Below are positions 26,096 to 35,061 of a stretch of 64,000 bases of DNA, piece by piece. The notes beneath the pieces were generated by a model. The model was not told the DNA's origin and did no database searches. It saw only the letters and a list, made by a program, of their open reading frames with translations. How positions within the stretch are numbered: position 1 is the first letter of the stretch; each line of letters opens with the position of its first letter. Origin of the DNA: Lacticaseibacillus zeae DSM 20178 = KCTC 3804 (GTDB lineage Bacteria > Bacillota > Bacilli > Lactobacillales > Lactobacillaceae); the NCBI RefSeq assembly GCF_000260435.1, contig NZ_BACQ01000007.1, forward strand, positions 51,310 to 115,309, read 5' to 3'. The translations under genes were made by a program, and so were the position numbers.

Positions 26096-26746
26096 ATGAA
26101 AATTGCCCCATCAATTTTAAGTGCTGATTTTGCTCATTTAGCTCGCGATGTTGAAAGAGTCGAGAAAGCAGGAGCGGATTTGTTGCATGTTGATGTTATG
26201 GATGGCCATTTTGTCGGTAATTTGACGTTTGGCCCGCTGGTTGTTCAGGCGTTGCGTCCGGTGACGAATCTGCCGCTGGAAGTGCATCTTATGGTGAGCG
26301 ATCCGGGTGTCTGGGCGCCGGAATTTGCCGAAGCCGGTGCCGATACGATTTTGGTACACGAAGAAGCAACCAGCCATCTGTATGGCGTTTTGCAACATAT
26401 TCACGCTGCCGGGGTTCGTGCCGGAGTGGTGGTGAATCCCGGTACGTCACTGAGCAGTCTGGATGAAGTGTTGCCCCTTGTCGACCAGGTTTTGGTGATG
26501 ACGGTCAATCCCGGATTCGGTGGGCAGAAATTTCTGACGCCAATGGTTGATAAGGTTGCGCGACTGCACAAAATTCGGCAGGAACGCGATTTGCATTTTG
26601 ACATCGAAGTTGATGGCGGGATTAACGACGAGACTGTGAAGGTGGCCGCAGCAGCCGGCACCGATATCTTTGTGGCAGGTTCCTATGTGTTCGGTGCGCC
26701 AAATGTCGGGGACGCGATCACGGCATTACGTGAGGCGGTCAAATGA
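26096..26746 (+). CDS. rpe: Ribulose-phosphate 3-epimerase
   Basis: A 216-residue TIM-barrel enzyme that interconverts ribulose-5-phosphate and xylulose-5-phosphate. It begins MKIAPSILSADFAHL and has the metal and catalytic text LLHVDVMDGHFVGNLTFGP, EVHLMV, MTVNPGFGGQKF and EVDGGIN. CGGAGGGAT sets the ATG at 26096. The longer frame upstream is repeat sequence and is rejected. It overlaps thiN by four bases, as in the Bacillus cpgA-rpe-yloS order. Confidence 0.97.
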   Translation: MKIAPSILSADFAHLARDVERVEKAGADLLHVDVMDGHFVGNLTFGPLVVQALRPVTNLPLEVHLMVSDPGVWAPEFAEAGADTILVHEEATSHLYGVLQHIHAAGVRAGVVVNPGTSLSSLDEVLPLVDQVLVMTVNPGFGGQKFLTPMVDKVARLHKIRQERDLHFDIEVDGGINDETVKVAAAAGTDIFVAGSYVFGAPNVGDAITALREAVK

Positions 26747-27411
26747 CAGACGTCAATATCATGACTGGCGGACCGCATGAGAACCTCTCAGATGATTGGC
26801 AACAATTAGCCGGCGAATGGATCGGGGTTGATCGAGGCACCCTGCGATTAGTCAAGGCAGGTATTAAGCCAATATTGGCAGTCGGCGATTTTGACTCATT
26901 AACAGCGAGCGAATTTCAATTAGTTCGTGAGCACGTTCAAAAGATTGAACAGGTTCCGTCGGCAAAAGACGATACGGATACCGAACTGGCGGTGAAGGCG
27001 GCCTTAACGGACTTTTCTGCGGACAAAGTGACGCTGGTCGGGGCAACTGGCGGTCGACTGGATCATTTTTTGTCCAACCTGTTTTTGCCGCTTCAGCCGC
27101 GTTTTCTTGATGACATTGAACGGATCCATCTTCTGGACGAGCAAAATCACGTCGATTATTACGGTCCGGGAACACACGAAATTCAGCCGTTACCGGGTTA
27201 TCGCTACGTGGCGGTTATTAATTTAACACCCGTGACCGATCTGGCCATTGTTGGGGCCAAGTATCCGCTAAAACCTTGGAGCGCCGCATATCCGTATGCG
27301 TGGGCGTCAAACGAATTCATTGGAAACGAACCATTTACGGTCAGTTGGACAACAGGCCAAGTTGCGATCATTTACAGTCGCGATCGTATCGGTCAAAAAG
27401 TTGATAACTAG
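26743..27411 (+). CDS. thiN: Thiamine pyrophosphokinase
   Basis: A 222-residue enzyme making thiamine diphosphate from thiamine and ATP. The N-terminal catalytic domain has GVDRGTLRLVKAGIKPILAV, GDFDSL and KDDTDTELAV, the Asp-rich family signature. GATGGRLDHFLSNL follows. The C-terminal beta domain binds thiamine. It is the last gene of the rsmB-stp-stkP-rsgA-rpe-thiN chain, coupled to rpe. Confidence 0.95.
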   Translation: MTDVNIMTGGPHENLSDDWQQLAGEWIGVDRGTLRLVKAGIKPILAVGDFDSLTASEFQLVREHVQKIEQVPSAKDDTDTELAVKAALTDFSADKVTLVGATGGRLDHFLSNLFLPLQPRFLDDIERIHLLDEQNHVDYYGPGTHEIQPLPGYRYVAVINLTPVTDLAIVGAKYPLKPWSAAYPYAWASNEFIGNEPFTVSWTTGQVAIIYSRDRIGQKVDN

Positions 27412-27566
27412 CTACCAAATGACAGTCAGCGCGTGATCATTGTCGCGGCCAATCGAGACTGTCAAGTAATTTTACTTTGCAAAACTTCTTGCATTCCCCG
27501 CGGGCCTATGATAAGTTAGTTGAGTGAAAAATTCGAGGGTGACCTTGAAAAAAAGGAGGTCATATT

Positions 27567-27752
27567 GTGGCTAAAGATGTTATTACAGGTCGTCATACCA
27601 CGTTTGGCAACAAGCGTTCACACGCTTTGAATTCAAGCCGGCGCACATGGAAAGCCAACCTGCACAAGGTTCGTATCCTTGTTGATGGTAAACCAAAGCG
27701 GGTATGGGTTTCTGCACGTGCCCTTAAATCAGGTAAACTGACCCGGGTTTGA
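27567..27752 (+). CDS. rpmB: 50S ribosomal protein L28 (bL28)
   Basis: A 61-residue L28 beginning [20 protein letters not shown], with [16 protein letters not shown] and [12 protein letters not shown]. No zinc-binding Cys pairs are present, so it is the zinc-free form. The start is GTG at 27567 behind AAAGGAGGT. In Bacillus rpmB is divergent from spoVM; here it reads in the same direction as its neighbours. The upstream gap (27412-27566) has promoter-like TTGCAA and TATGAT sequences but no well-spaced pair. Confidence 0.97.
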   Translation: MAKDVITGRHTTFGNKRSHALNSSRRTWKANLHKVRILVDGKPKRVWVSARALKSGKLTRV

Positions 27753-27765
27753 TCCCATAAATACA

Positions 27766-27816
27766 AAAAGATCCTGACAATGAATGTGATGCATCCATCA
27801 TTGTCAGGATCTTTTT
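27766..27816. terminator. Strong terminator after rpmB
   Basis: AAAAAGATCCTGACAATGA pairs with TCATTGTCAGGATCTTTTT, a 19-base perfect stem with a T run. It would work in both directions. Confidence 0.93.
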
Positions 27817-27974
27817 GCTTCTTCAGCGCGGGCGTCGAGGCATCCGTCAGTACGATGGCCTAGGCAGGAATCCACAAGCGGTGGCGCTTTTAATGCTTTC
27901 GTGCCTATGCTACACTAACTGGTAGAATTGTACGCGGTGTGAAAGCGCATCGTGAATGGCTAGGAGGATTCAGC

Positions 27975-28337
27975 ATGGCGGTCAAAATCAAAACCAAGTA
28001 TGGGATTATCGACATTTCCAACAATGTCATTGCAACAGTGGTTGGTGGTGCCGCGACATCGATTTACGGGATTGTCGGGATGGCAAGCCGTAACCAGATT
28101 CGGGATAATCTCAATGACATTTTGAAGCGTGAAAATTATGCGCGCGGTGTTGTGGTACGCCAAACTGACAATGGCGTCAAGATTGAAGTCAACATCATTG
28201 TCAGTTATGGTACCAAAATATCCGAAGTTTGCCGAAATGTCCAAGACAAAGTAAAATACAACCTCGAAACGATGTTGGGGGTCACAACCGACGAAGTGAC
28301 CGTCATCGTCCAAGGCGTCAAGGTATTAGGCGACTGA
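27975..28337 (+). CDS. Asp23/Gls24 family protein (YloU-like)
   Basis: A 120-residue protein consisting of one Asp23 domain: KYGIIDISNNVIATVVGGAA, GIVGMASRNQIRDN, then VNIIVSYGTKISEVCRNVQ. Paired with the DAK-domain gene that follows it (yloU-yloV order in Bacillus), it probably belongs to the fatty acid kinase or envelope module, though its own role is unknown. AGGAGG precedes the ATG at 27975. A possible promoter ends at TACACT, 27914-27919. It is the second Asp23 member in this window and lacks the acidic tail of the first. Confidence 0.9.
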   Translation: MAVKIKTKYGIIDISNNVIATVVGGAATSIYGIVGMASRNQIRDNLNDILKRENYARGVVVRQTDNGVKIEVNIIVSYGTKISEVCRNVQDKVKYNLETMLGVTTDEVTVIVQGVKVLGD

Positions 28338-28396
28338 CATTAAGGCACTGTCAGCTGACGGTGTAACGATATTAAGTTCTTCGAGGAGGATGTTTC

Positions 28397-30073
28397 GTGG
28401 CAGTAACCGAAATAACGGCGACTAAATTCCAGGACATGATCCGGGTAGCCGCACATCGCATCAATAAAAATGCTGATTTTGTGAATTCATTAAATGTTTT
28501 TCCGGTGCCTGATGGCGATACCGGAACCAATATGAATCTGACGTTTCAAACCGGTGCCAAGGCAGTGTTGGAATCTAACGACGCTGGCGTTGGCGATCTC
28601 GCCAAGCACTTAGGCAAAGGCCTGTTGATGGGCGCCCGCGGTAATTCGGGTGTGATCAGTTCCCAGCTTTTTCGTGGTTTCGCCAAAAGCGTAGAAGGTA
28701 AGAAGAGTCTGACCGCTCAGGATTTGGCTGACGCGTTTGCTCATGGCGTCGAGACGGCGTATAAAGCGGTAATGAAGCCGGTTGAAGGCACGATCCTGAC
28801 TGTTGCCCGTGAAGCCGCCAAAGCCGGCTTAAAAGCGGCTAATGGCTCAGATGACGCTTTGGTCGTTATGACGGCCGTTGTTAAAGGTGCCAAGCGTGCA
28901 TTGGCCAAGACGCCGGATCTGCTCGCTGTTTTGAAAGAAGTCGGTGTTGTCGATTCCGGTGGTCAAGGACTGGTCTTTATTTATGAAGGATTTCGTGAAG
29001 GCTTATCCGGTGAAGTCAGTTCGGATGTTCATGATGTCACGGATGAAGAAATGACCGAAATGATTAATGCCGTCCACCACCAAAGCGCCCAGACCCAACT
29101 GGATCCGGCCGACATCGTTTATGGTTATTGTACCGAGATGATGGTTGAGCTGGAGACCGGCGATCATTTTAAGCACTTTGATTATGAACCGTTTCGTAAT
29201 TATTTGAATACCCTCGGCGACTCGACATTGGTGGTTGCTGATGAAGAAGTGGTTAAAGTCCACGTTCATACTGAACATCCTGGTACAGTTTTTCGTTACG
29301 GCCAGCAGTTCGGTGAGCTTATGAAAATCAAAGTCGATAACATGCGCTTACAACAGGAAAGCATCATCGAACGGGAAGGCTCTCTAGATGCTCATGCCAA
29401 TGACCAACCACTAGCTGAAATGGGGGTTGTTGCCATCGCTGCCGGTGAGGGACTCGGCGAGTTATTCAAGAGTCTGGGCGTGACTTATGTGCTAAACGGC
29501 GGGCAAACCATGAATCCAAGTACTAATGATATTTTGGATGCGGTGAAGGCTGCTCACGCCAAGCATGTGATCGTCTTACCAAATAACGGCAATATTTTCA
29601 TGGCGGCAGAAGCTGCTGCCAAGGCTGCAACGGATGTAGAAGTCGCTGTCGTGAAAAGTAAGACCATCAATCAAGGCATGACCGCTATGCTTGGGTATAA
29701 TCCAGACGCCGATTTGGCTACCAACCAAAGCGAAATGACCGCCCAACTACCGAATGTGATTAGCGGTTCTATTACGCAAGCCATTCGTGATACCACGATT
29801 AATGGGCTCGCCATCAAGAATCACGACTGGATGGGGATCATTGATGGCACGATTAGCGTCACTGATCAGGATCGGCAGCAAGCAGCGATTGCAATGGTAA
29901 ACAAGATGATCAATGACGACAGTGAAATTGTCACGATCATTGTGGGCGCCGATGCTAATCAAGACGAAGCTAAGAAAATTGAGGATGCGGTCGGCAAAGC
30001 CCATCCGGATCTGGAATTTGAAATTCACCAAGGCGATCAGCCGGTTTATCCTTATCTTGTCTCGGTCGAGTAA
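28397..30073 (+). CDS. fakA: Fatty acid kinase catalytic subunit FakA (DAK2-domain, YloV)
   Basis: A 558-residue protein. The N-terminal DAK2 domain (residues 8-200) has FPVPDGDTGTNMNLT, the Asp triad that binds Mg-ATP, and GARGNSGVISSQLFRGF. The C-terminal DegV-like half carries MTAMLGYNPDADLATN. FakA phosphorylates exogenous or recycled fatty acids held by a FakB carrier, feeding the PlsX-PlsY route; plsX lies about 2 kb downstream. The start is GTG at 28397 behind GAGGAGG. No fakB is seen here. Confidence 0.92.
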   Translation: MAVTEITATKFQDMIRVAAHRINKNADFVNSLNVFPVPDGDTGTNMNLTFQTGAKAVLESNDAGVGDLAKHLGKGLLMGARGNSGVISSQLFRGFAKSVEGKKSLTAQDLADAFAHGVETAYKAVMKPVEGTILTVAREAAKAGLKAANGSDDALVVMTAVVKGAKRALAKTPDLLAVLKEVGVVDSGGQGLVFIYEGFREGLSGEVSSDVHDVTDEEMTEMINAVHHQSAQTQLDPADIVYGYCTEMMVELETGDHFKHFDYEPFRNYLNTLGDSTLVVADEEVVKVHVHTEHPGTVFRYGQQFGELMKIKVDNMRLQQESIIEREGSLDAHANDQPLAEMGVVAIAAGEGLGELFKSLGVTYVLNGGQTMNPSTNDILDAVKAAHAKHVIVLPNNGNIFMAAEAAAKAATDVEVAVVKSKTINQGMTAMLGYNPDADLATNQSEMTAQLPNVISGSITQAIRDTTINGLAIKNHDWMGIIDGTISVTDQDRQQAAIAMVNKMINDDSEIVTIIVGADANQDEAKKIEDAVGKAHPDLEFEIHQGDQPVYPYLVSVE

Positions 30074-30094
30074 ACAAGTTGCTTTACTGCCAAG

Positions 30095-30120
30095 GTGTCC
30101 CGCGTGCGGGGCACTTTTTT
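30095..30120 (+). terminator. Terminator after fakA
   Basis: GTG-CCCGC pairs with GCGGG-CAC around a two-base loop, with one mismatch, and TTTTTT follows. Confidence 0.85.
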
Positions 30121-30182
30121 GCGACATGAAAGGCTAAGCACGGTTTGTCGTTTACCAGCTTATTGCGAAGGGAGGGATGATG

Positions 30183-32222
30183 ATGGCGCTCACGGACCCG
30201 GTTAGCGTTTTACCCGGAGTTGGTCCTAAGCGTGAAGAGGGATTAGCCAGTCTAGGGATTCATACGGTCGGCGATGTCCTGTTTTATTTTCCATATCGCT
30301 ATGATGACCTTAAAGTTAAAGATCTTGCTGAAGCAGCCGATCAAGAAAAGCTGACGATCAAAGGCGTCGTGGTTGCTGATCCTGTCATTAGCCGTTTTGG
30401 TCCGCACCGCAGCCGGGTGAATGTCAAGCTGCAGGTCGAACGCAGTGTCATTCTGGTCACTTTCTTCAATCAGCCTTGGCTAAAAGATCGCTTTCAGATG
30501 GGTGATGAAGCAGCAATTTTTGGCAAGTGGGATGCCCAGCGCCGCAGTCTGACCGGGATGAAAATTCTGGCCACCCAGTCACAGGATCAGCCGTCCATGG
30601 CGGCGATTTATACCGTGAATAAAAACATCCGGATGGGTACGTTACTTGATCTGATTAAGGCGGCGTGGGCGCGTGATCATCAGCATATCCATGACCTGAT
30701 TCCTGCTAGCATTCGTGAGCATTATCGGTTAATGACGGATGAACAGCTGGTCCATGGTATGCATTTTCCCGACACGCCGCAAGAAGCCAAGGCAGCGCGC
30801 CGAACCGGTGTTTTTCGCGAGTTTTTCCTGTTTCAACTGCAAATACAAGCGCTGAAACAGCTTAATACCAACAGTAGCAACGGTCTTGCCATTCCGTATG
30901 ACAACCAGGCGTTGCGGGCACTGATTGCGACGCTGCCGTTTTCATTGACCAATGCGCAAAAACGGGTTGTGAATGAGATCTGTGCGGACATGCGCCGGCC
31001 CAATCATATGAATCGCCTGTTGCAAGGGGACGTGGGCAGCGGGAAAACGATTGTTGCAGCGATTGTCTTGTATGCGGCGGTTACAGCCGGCTATCAGGCT
31101 GCCTTGATGGTGCCGACTGAAGTACTAGCGGAGCAACATTCTGCCAAGTTGCAGAAACTGTTCGCTAATTTCCCGGTTAAGCTGGGGCTCTTGACGGGAT
31201 CGACAACCGCAAAGAGACGGCGTGAACTGCTGACCGACCTGCGAATGGGCACACTTAATTTGATCATCGGTACCCATGCGCTGATTCAAAAAGGCGTCGA
31301 TTTTAAAGCCTTGGGGTTGGTGGTTATCGATGAGCAGCATCGCTTTGGGGTCAATCAACGCAAGGTCCTTCAGGAAAAAGGCCAGAAGCCCGATTTGCTG
31401 TCTATGACCGCGACGCCGATTCCTAGAACTCTAGCGATTACGGCATACGGTGAAATGGACGTCTCCACCATTGATGAATTACCGGCAGGACGCAAGCCGA
31501 TCACGACTACATGGCTGCGTAAGAACCAAGTCGGTCAGGTTTATCGGCTGATTCGCAGTCAGGTGCAGGCAGGAAGCCAGGTGTTTGCCATTACCCCGCT
31601 GATTGCGGAATCGGAAAAGATCGACTTGCAAAACGCCGAGCAGCTTTTTGCAGATATGCAGAAAGCAGTTGGCAATCTTGGACAGGTTGCGTTACTGCAC
31701 GGCAAAATGAAGCCAGATGAAAAAGATCGAATCATGCGGGCGTTTAGTCAGGGTGACATTGCAGTGCTGGTGTCGACGACGGTCGTTGAAGTTGGGGTGG
31801 ACGTCCCCAATGCGACGGTGATGGCCATTTTCGATGCCGATCGCTTCGGCCTATCGCAACTTCATCAGCTCCGTGGCCGCGTGGGTCGTGGCAGCAAAGC
31901 AGCGCAGTGTTTGTTAATTGCTGACCCTAAAAATGAGCAAGGCATCGCCCGCATGCAAATCATGACCAAAACCAATGACGGCTTCTTGTTAGCCCAAAAA
32001 GATTTGGAAATGCGCGGTTCGGGTGATATTTTTGGAGATAAGCAGTCAGGACTGCCAGAGTTTAAAGTGGCCGATCCTGTCGGGGATTTTCCAACTCTGG
32101 AAGCTGCCCAACAGATTGTGGCCCGGATTTTTAAAACTGATCCGCACTTGCTGGAACCTGAGCATCAACCGCTAGCCGCTTATCTGGCTGCTAGTCGGCA
32201 GATGAATGGCAGTTTGGATTAA
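30183..32222 (+). CDS. recG: ATP-dependent DNA helicase RecG
   Basis: A 679-residue branch-migration helicase that regresses forks and processes Holliday junctions. The N-terminal wedge OB-domain (to about residue 150) precedes Walker [12 protein letters not shown] and the box [11 protein letters not shown]. Motif III is [12 protein letters not shown], and the C-terminal motifs include [15 protein letters not shown] and QLRGRVGRG. Three ATG codons run in a row at 30177-30185. GGAGGG at 30171-30176 favours the third. plsX follows after 23 bases. Confidence 0.96.
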   Translation: MALTDPVSVLPGVGPKREEGLASLGIHTVGDVLFYFPYRYDDLKVKDLAEAADQEKLTIKGVVVADPVISRFGPHRSRVNVKLQVERSVILVTFFNQPWLKDRFQMGDEAAIFGKWDAQRRSLTGMKILATQSQDQPSMAAIYTVNKNIRMGTLLDLIKAAWARDHQHIHDLIPASIREHYRLMTDEQLVHGMHFPDTPQEAKAARRTGVFREFFLFQLQIQALKQLNTNSSNGLAIPYDNQALRALIATLPFSLTNAQKRVVNEICADMRRPNHMNRLLQGDVGSGKTIVAAIVLYAAVTAGYQAALMVPTEVLAEQHSAKLQKLFANFPVKLGLLTGSTTAKRRRELLTDLRMGTLNLIIGTHALIQKGVDFKALGLVVIDEQHRFGVNQRKVLQEKGQKPDLLSMTATPIPRTLAITAYGEMDVSTIDELPAGRKPITTTWLRKNQVGQVYRLIRSQVQAGSQVFAITPLIAESEKIDLQNAEQLFADMQKAVGNLGQVALLHGKMKPDEKDRIMRAFSQGDIAVLVSTTVVEVGVDVPNATVMAIFDADRFGLSQLHQLRGRVGRGSKAAQCLLIADPKNEQGIARMQIMTKTNDGFLLAQKDLEMRGSGDIFGDKQSGLPEFKVADPVGDFPTLEAAQQIVARIFKTDPHLLEPEHQPLAAYLAASRQMNGSLD

Positions 32223-32245
32223 ATGCGAAAGGAACGAAGGATTTT

Positions 32246-33295
32246 ATGAAAATTGCAATTGATGCAATGGGCGGTGACCACGCTCCGGAAGTTGTGATTG
32301 CCGGAACGGAAAAGGCGCGCGACCATGACGCAGATTTGGAATTTATCCTCTATGGGGATGAAGCCAAAATCAAACCTTTGATTCATAATCAGGATCGGCT
32401 GACGATCGTGCACACGGCCGAAAAGATTAACAGTGACGATGAACCGGTTCGGGCGATTCGGCGTAAGAAACAAGCTTCGATGGTATTGGCGGCGCAGGCA
32501 GTTAAACAAGGCGACGCGGCCGCAATGGTTTCACTAGGCTCCACCGGGGCGTTATTGGCAGCTGGCTTATTCATTATCGGCCGGATTAAGGCCATTGAAC
32601 GGCCGGGTTTGTTGCCAACGTTGCCGACTGTTGACAGTAAGGGTTTTGTGATGTTAGATGTCGGTGCCAATGCGGAAAACCGTCCGTATCATTTGTTACA
32701 ATACGCAATCATGGGTAGCTACTATGCTAAAGACGTTCGCGGCGTTGACAATCCACGCGTGGGCTTGCTTAACAACGGCACAGAAGCAAACAAAGGCGAC
32801 AAGTTGCATCAAGAAGCGCATGATCTTTTGGCGGCTGCTCCTGGGATTAACTTCGTGGGAAACGTCGAGTCCAGTGATATTCTCAATGGACCTGCCGATG
32901 TGGTCGTCACTGACGGATTTACCGGCAACGCAACGTTAAAGGCAATTGAGGGTACTGTCCGCACTGTTATGCACATGTTAAAGGGTGCCATTTACGATGG
33001 CGGTGTTTCCGGGAAATTAGGTGGTCTGTTTTTGAAAAACAATCTCAAGTCGATGGCACAAACCTTCGATATTTCTTCATACGGTGGCGCGGTCTTGCTT
33101 GGGCTTAAAGCGCCGTTGGTCAAAGCTCACGGCGCGGCTGATGCTGACACGGTTTATTACACCTTGTTGCAGACAGCCAAAATGGTTAAAAATGGCACGG
33201 TAGCCAAAGTGGTGGATTATTTTGACGCTCACCCGGAAATTGCCGAAGCGAAAACCACTGATAAAGCCGTAGACAACGACGGCGGAAACAAGTAA
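32246..33295 (+). CDS. plsX: Phosphate acyltransferase PlsX
   Basis: A 349-residue enzyme that makes acyl-phosphate from acyl-ACP, the first step of phospholipid synthesis with PlsY. It begins [18 protein letters not shown] and carries [14 protein letters not shown] and [17 protein letters not shown], all conserved. A short acidic tail ([11 protein letters not shown]) ends it. It overlaps nothing and is followed by acpP after 30 bases, so carrier and enzyme are made together. Confidence 0.96.
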   Translation: MKIAIDAMGGDHAPEVVIAGTEKARDHDADLEFILYGDEAKIKPLIHNQDRLTIVHTAEKINSDDEPVRAIRRKKQASMVLAAQAVKQGDAAAMVSLGSTGALLAAGLFIIGRIKAIERPGLLPTLPTVDSKGFVMLDVGANAENRPYHLLQYAIMGSYYAKDVRGVDNPRVGLLNNGTEANKGDKLHQEAHDLLAAAPGINFVGNVESSDILNGPADVVVTDGFTGNATLKAIEGTVRTVMHMLKGAIYDGGVSGKLGGLFLKNNLKSMAQTFDISSYGGAVLLGLKAPLVKAHGAADADTVYYTLLQTAKMVKNGTVAKVVDYFDAHPEIAEAKTTDKAVDNDGGNK

Positions 33296-33325
33296 ACTAA
33301 ATTGGCAGATGAATGGAGGAGCGGC

Positions 33326-33562
33326 ATGAGTGAAGACGAAATTTATCAAAAGATCGCAGGCTTGATTCAGGACCATTTTCAGTTAAGTCCTGACAAAATC
33401 AGTCCAAGCTTGAATTTCAAGCAAGACCTTGATGCAGATTCGATTGACATTGTCGAATTTGTTTTGGAACTCGAAGATGCATTCGGCGCGGAAATTCCAG
33501 ATGACGATGCGGAAAAGATCCAAACAGTTCAAGATGCGGTTGATTACATCAAAGCACATTAA
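33326..33562 (+). CDS. acpP: Acyl carrier protein
   Basis: A 78-residue acidic four-helix protein. The phosphopantetheine-bearing serine is in DADSIDIVEFVLELEDAFG. This DSI variant differs from the commoner DSL but is seen in some lactic acid bacteria. It begins MSEDEIYQKIAGLIQDHF. The ATG at 33326 follows GGAGGAG. It may serve PlsX directly; lactobacilli usually have another ACP in the fab cluster. A terminator follows. Confidence 0.94.
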   Translation: MSEDEIYQKIAGLIQDHFQLSPDKISPSLNFKQDLDADSIDIVEFVLELEDAFGAEIPDDDAEKIQTVQDAVDYIKAH

Positions 33563-33578
33563 AAATAGTGAATGCGTG

Positions 33579-33604
33579 AGCTGCCAGTGATGGCGGCTTT
33601 TTTA
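33579..33604 (+). terminator. Terminator after plsX-acpP
   Basis: AGC-GCC pairs with GGC-GCT around AGTGAT, with one mismatch, and TTTTTT follows. Repeat copy C starts five bases later. Confidence 0.75.
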
Positions 33605-33608
33605 TTTG

Positions 33609-33730
33609 TGAGCGCGAGCCGGCGCGGTTAGGAGCCGGAGTGTAAGTGGTCTTGGACGTGATGGCCCGGGCTTAGGCCATTGCGACCAAGATCCTTACAT
33701 GCAGGCTCCTGCGCCGGGGAGTGCGTTATG
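33609..33730 (+). repeat. Intergenic palindromic repeat, copy C
   Basis: TGAGCGCGAGCCGGCGCGG opens the element just after the acpP terminator. The arms AGGAGCC/GGCTCCT and CCGGCGC/GCGCCGG pair. The apical stem is CTTGG-CGTGATGGCC with GGCCATTGCG-CCAAG. It ends GTGCGTTATG. A second start-like fragment (GTGAGCGCGAGTC) follows at 33731-33743, perhaps the stump of a second copy. Downstream to 33938 I see no gene. Confidence 0.9.
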
Positions 33731-33938
33731 GTGAGCGCGAGTCACTTTCGTTTTTACGAGCCGCACGCAGATAAAGGACGTTTTCTTCAAAACATCCACA
33801 ATTTTTGATATGATCACCTTGCAACATCATGTTGAAGATGATCGGTTTTTCCTCAAAGTTCCCCGCCTTTGTGCATGACTAGTTGTTGGATTTTTTGTTT
33901 AATTTCGCGCTTCAATGGCGTTGGGACGCATTTTTGGC

Positions 33939-33967
33939 TTGCATAACCACTATAATTTCTTTATACT
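33939..33967 (+). promoter_or_regulatory. Promoter of oppDFBC
   Basis: TTGCAT, a 17-base spacer and TATACT, 70 bases before the oppD start. An alternative TATAAT at 33951-33956 has no suitable -35. Confidence 0.75.
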
Positions 33968-33974
33968 TAGAGAC

Positions 33975-33989
33975 AATTATTTCAAAAAT
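33975..33989. promoter_or_regulatory. Weak CodY-box-like sequence at the opp start site
   Basis: AATTATTTCAAAAAT matches the CodY consensus AATTTTCWGAAAATT at 11 of 15 positions and overlaps the predicted transcription start. Opp systems are classic CodY targets, but four mismatches in AT-rich DNA make this only a suggestion. Confidence 0.3.
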
Positions 33990-34006
33990 CTCATCTTGTT
34001 TTAATC

Positions 34007-34023
34007 TTGCGTCAAGGACGCAA
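34007..34023 (+). promoter_or_regulatory. Hairpin abutting the oppD ribosome-binding site
   Basis: TTGCGTC, AAG and GACGCAA form a perfect seven-base stem with a three-base loop. It ends one base before AGGAGG at 34025. It has no T run, so it is not a terminator. It could tune translation or mRNA stability of the opp transcript. Confidence 0.6.
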
Positions 34024-34036
34024 AGGAGGAGTTCGT

Positions 34037-35059
34037 TTGGATAAACCTGAAGATTTGCTGCTAGATGTGCAACATCTGCACACCGGATTCAGACTTGGAG
34101 ATGCTTTTTATGATGCTGTCGATGATGTCAGCATCACGTTACGAAAAGATGAGATTCTGGCGATTGTAGGTGAATCAGGCTCCGGCAAGAGTACTTTGGC
34201 AACCAGTATTATCGGTCTTCATGATCCGCGTAATACAAAAGTGACCGGTGATATCTTGTATAACAACCTGAATCTGGTCGGGTTAAATGAAACCCTGTTT
34301 GATCGGATTCGTGGTAAGGATATCGGGATGATTTTCCAGGATCCGTTAGCTGCGTTGAATCCGTTGATGCGGATTGGCGAGCAAATTGAAGAGACGCTGG
34401 TTTACCATACCAAGATGAACAAGGAAGAACGCGATAAACGGGTGCTGGAACTGCTGAATCAAGTCGGTATTCCCAATCCCGAACGGACGGCACGTTCTTA
34501 CCCACATGAACTATCTGGCGGGATGCGGCAGCGGATTGTCATTGCGATTGCGATTGCCTGCAAACCACCGATTATCATTGCCGACGAACCAACTACCGCG
34601 TTGGATGTCACGATTCAGGCACAAATTCTGGATCTGTTGGAAGACATTCAGCGGGAAATGCATTCCGGCATTATTTTAATTACCCATGACCTTGGCGTTG
34701 TGGCCGAAACCGCTGATCGCGTGGCGGTGATGTATGCGGGACAGATTGTTGAAAGCGGCTCGGTGATGGATGTCTTCAAGCATCCGACTCACCCGTATAC
34801 GCGCAGTCTGTTGCGCTCGATGCCGCAAGCCGACTCCGATGATGACGAGCTACACGTTATCCAAGGCGTAGTGCCGTCATTGAAGAATATGCAGATGGAA
34901 GGCTGCCGATTTGCTCCCCGAATTCCATGGATTCCGGCATCTGCTCACGAAGAGCATCCGACCATGCATGAAGTCGCACCTGATCATTTTGTTCAGTGCA
35001 CGTGCTACAAAGACTTCTATTTCCCGGATGACGACCAAGCGGCTGAAAAAGGTGAGTAA
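34037..35059 (+). CDS. oppD: Oligopeptide ABC transporter ATPase OppD
   Basis: A 340-residue ATP-binding subunit. Walker A is GESGSGKSTL, the Q-loop is MIFQDPLAALNPLM, the signature is LSGGMRQR and Walker B is IIADEPTTALDV. The C-terminal oligopeptide-type extension has Cys residues in EGCRFAPRIPW and VQCTCYKDF. With OppF it powers peptide uptake through OppB/OppC. The start is a TTG at 34037 placed seven bases after AGGAGG; the upstream frame runs through the hairpin. It is first of four tightly spaced genes. Confidence 0.94.
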   Translation: MDKPEDLLLDVQHLHTGFRLGDAFYDAVDDVSITLRKDEILAIVGESGSGKSTLATSIIGLHDPRNTKVTGDILYNNLNLVGLNETLFDRIRGKDIGMIFQDPLAALNPLMRIGEQIEETLVYHTKMNKEERDKRVLELLNQVGIPNPERTARSYPHELSGGMRQRIVIAIAIACKPPIIIADEPTTALDVTIQAQILDLLEDIQREMHSGIILITHDLGVVAETADRVAVMYAGQIVESGSVMDVFKHPTHPYTRSLLRSMPQADSDDDELHVIQGVVPSLKNMQMEGCRFAPRIPWIPASAHEEHPTMHEVAPDHFVQCTCYKDFYFPDDDQAAEKGE

Positions 35060-35061
35060 TT

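Noticed and set aside
33600..33743. Repeat copies as extra Rho-independent terminators
   Set aside because: The hairpins lack a T run at their 3' side, and true terminators sit just upstream of them.
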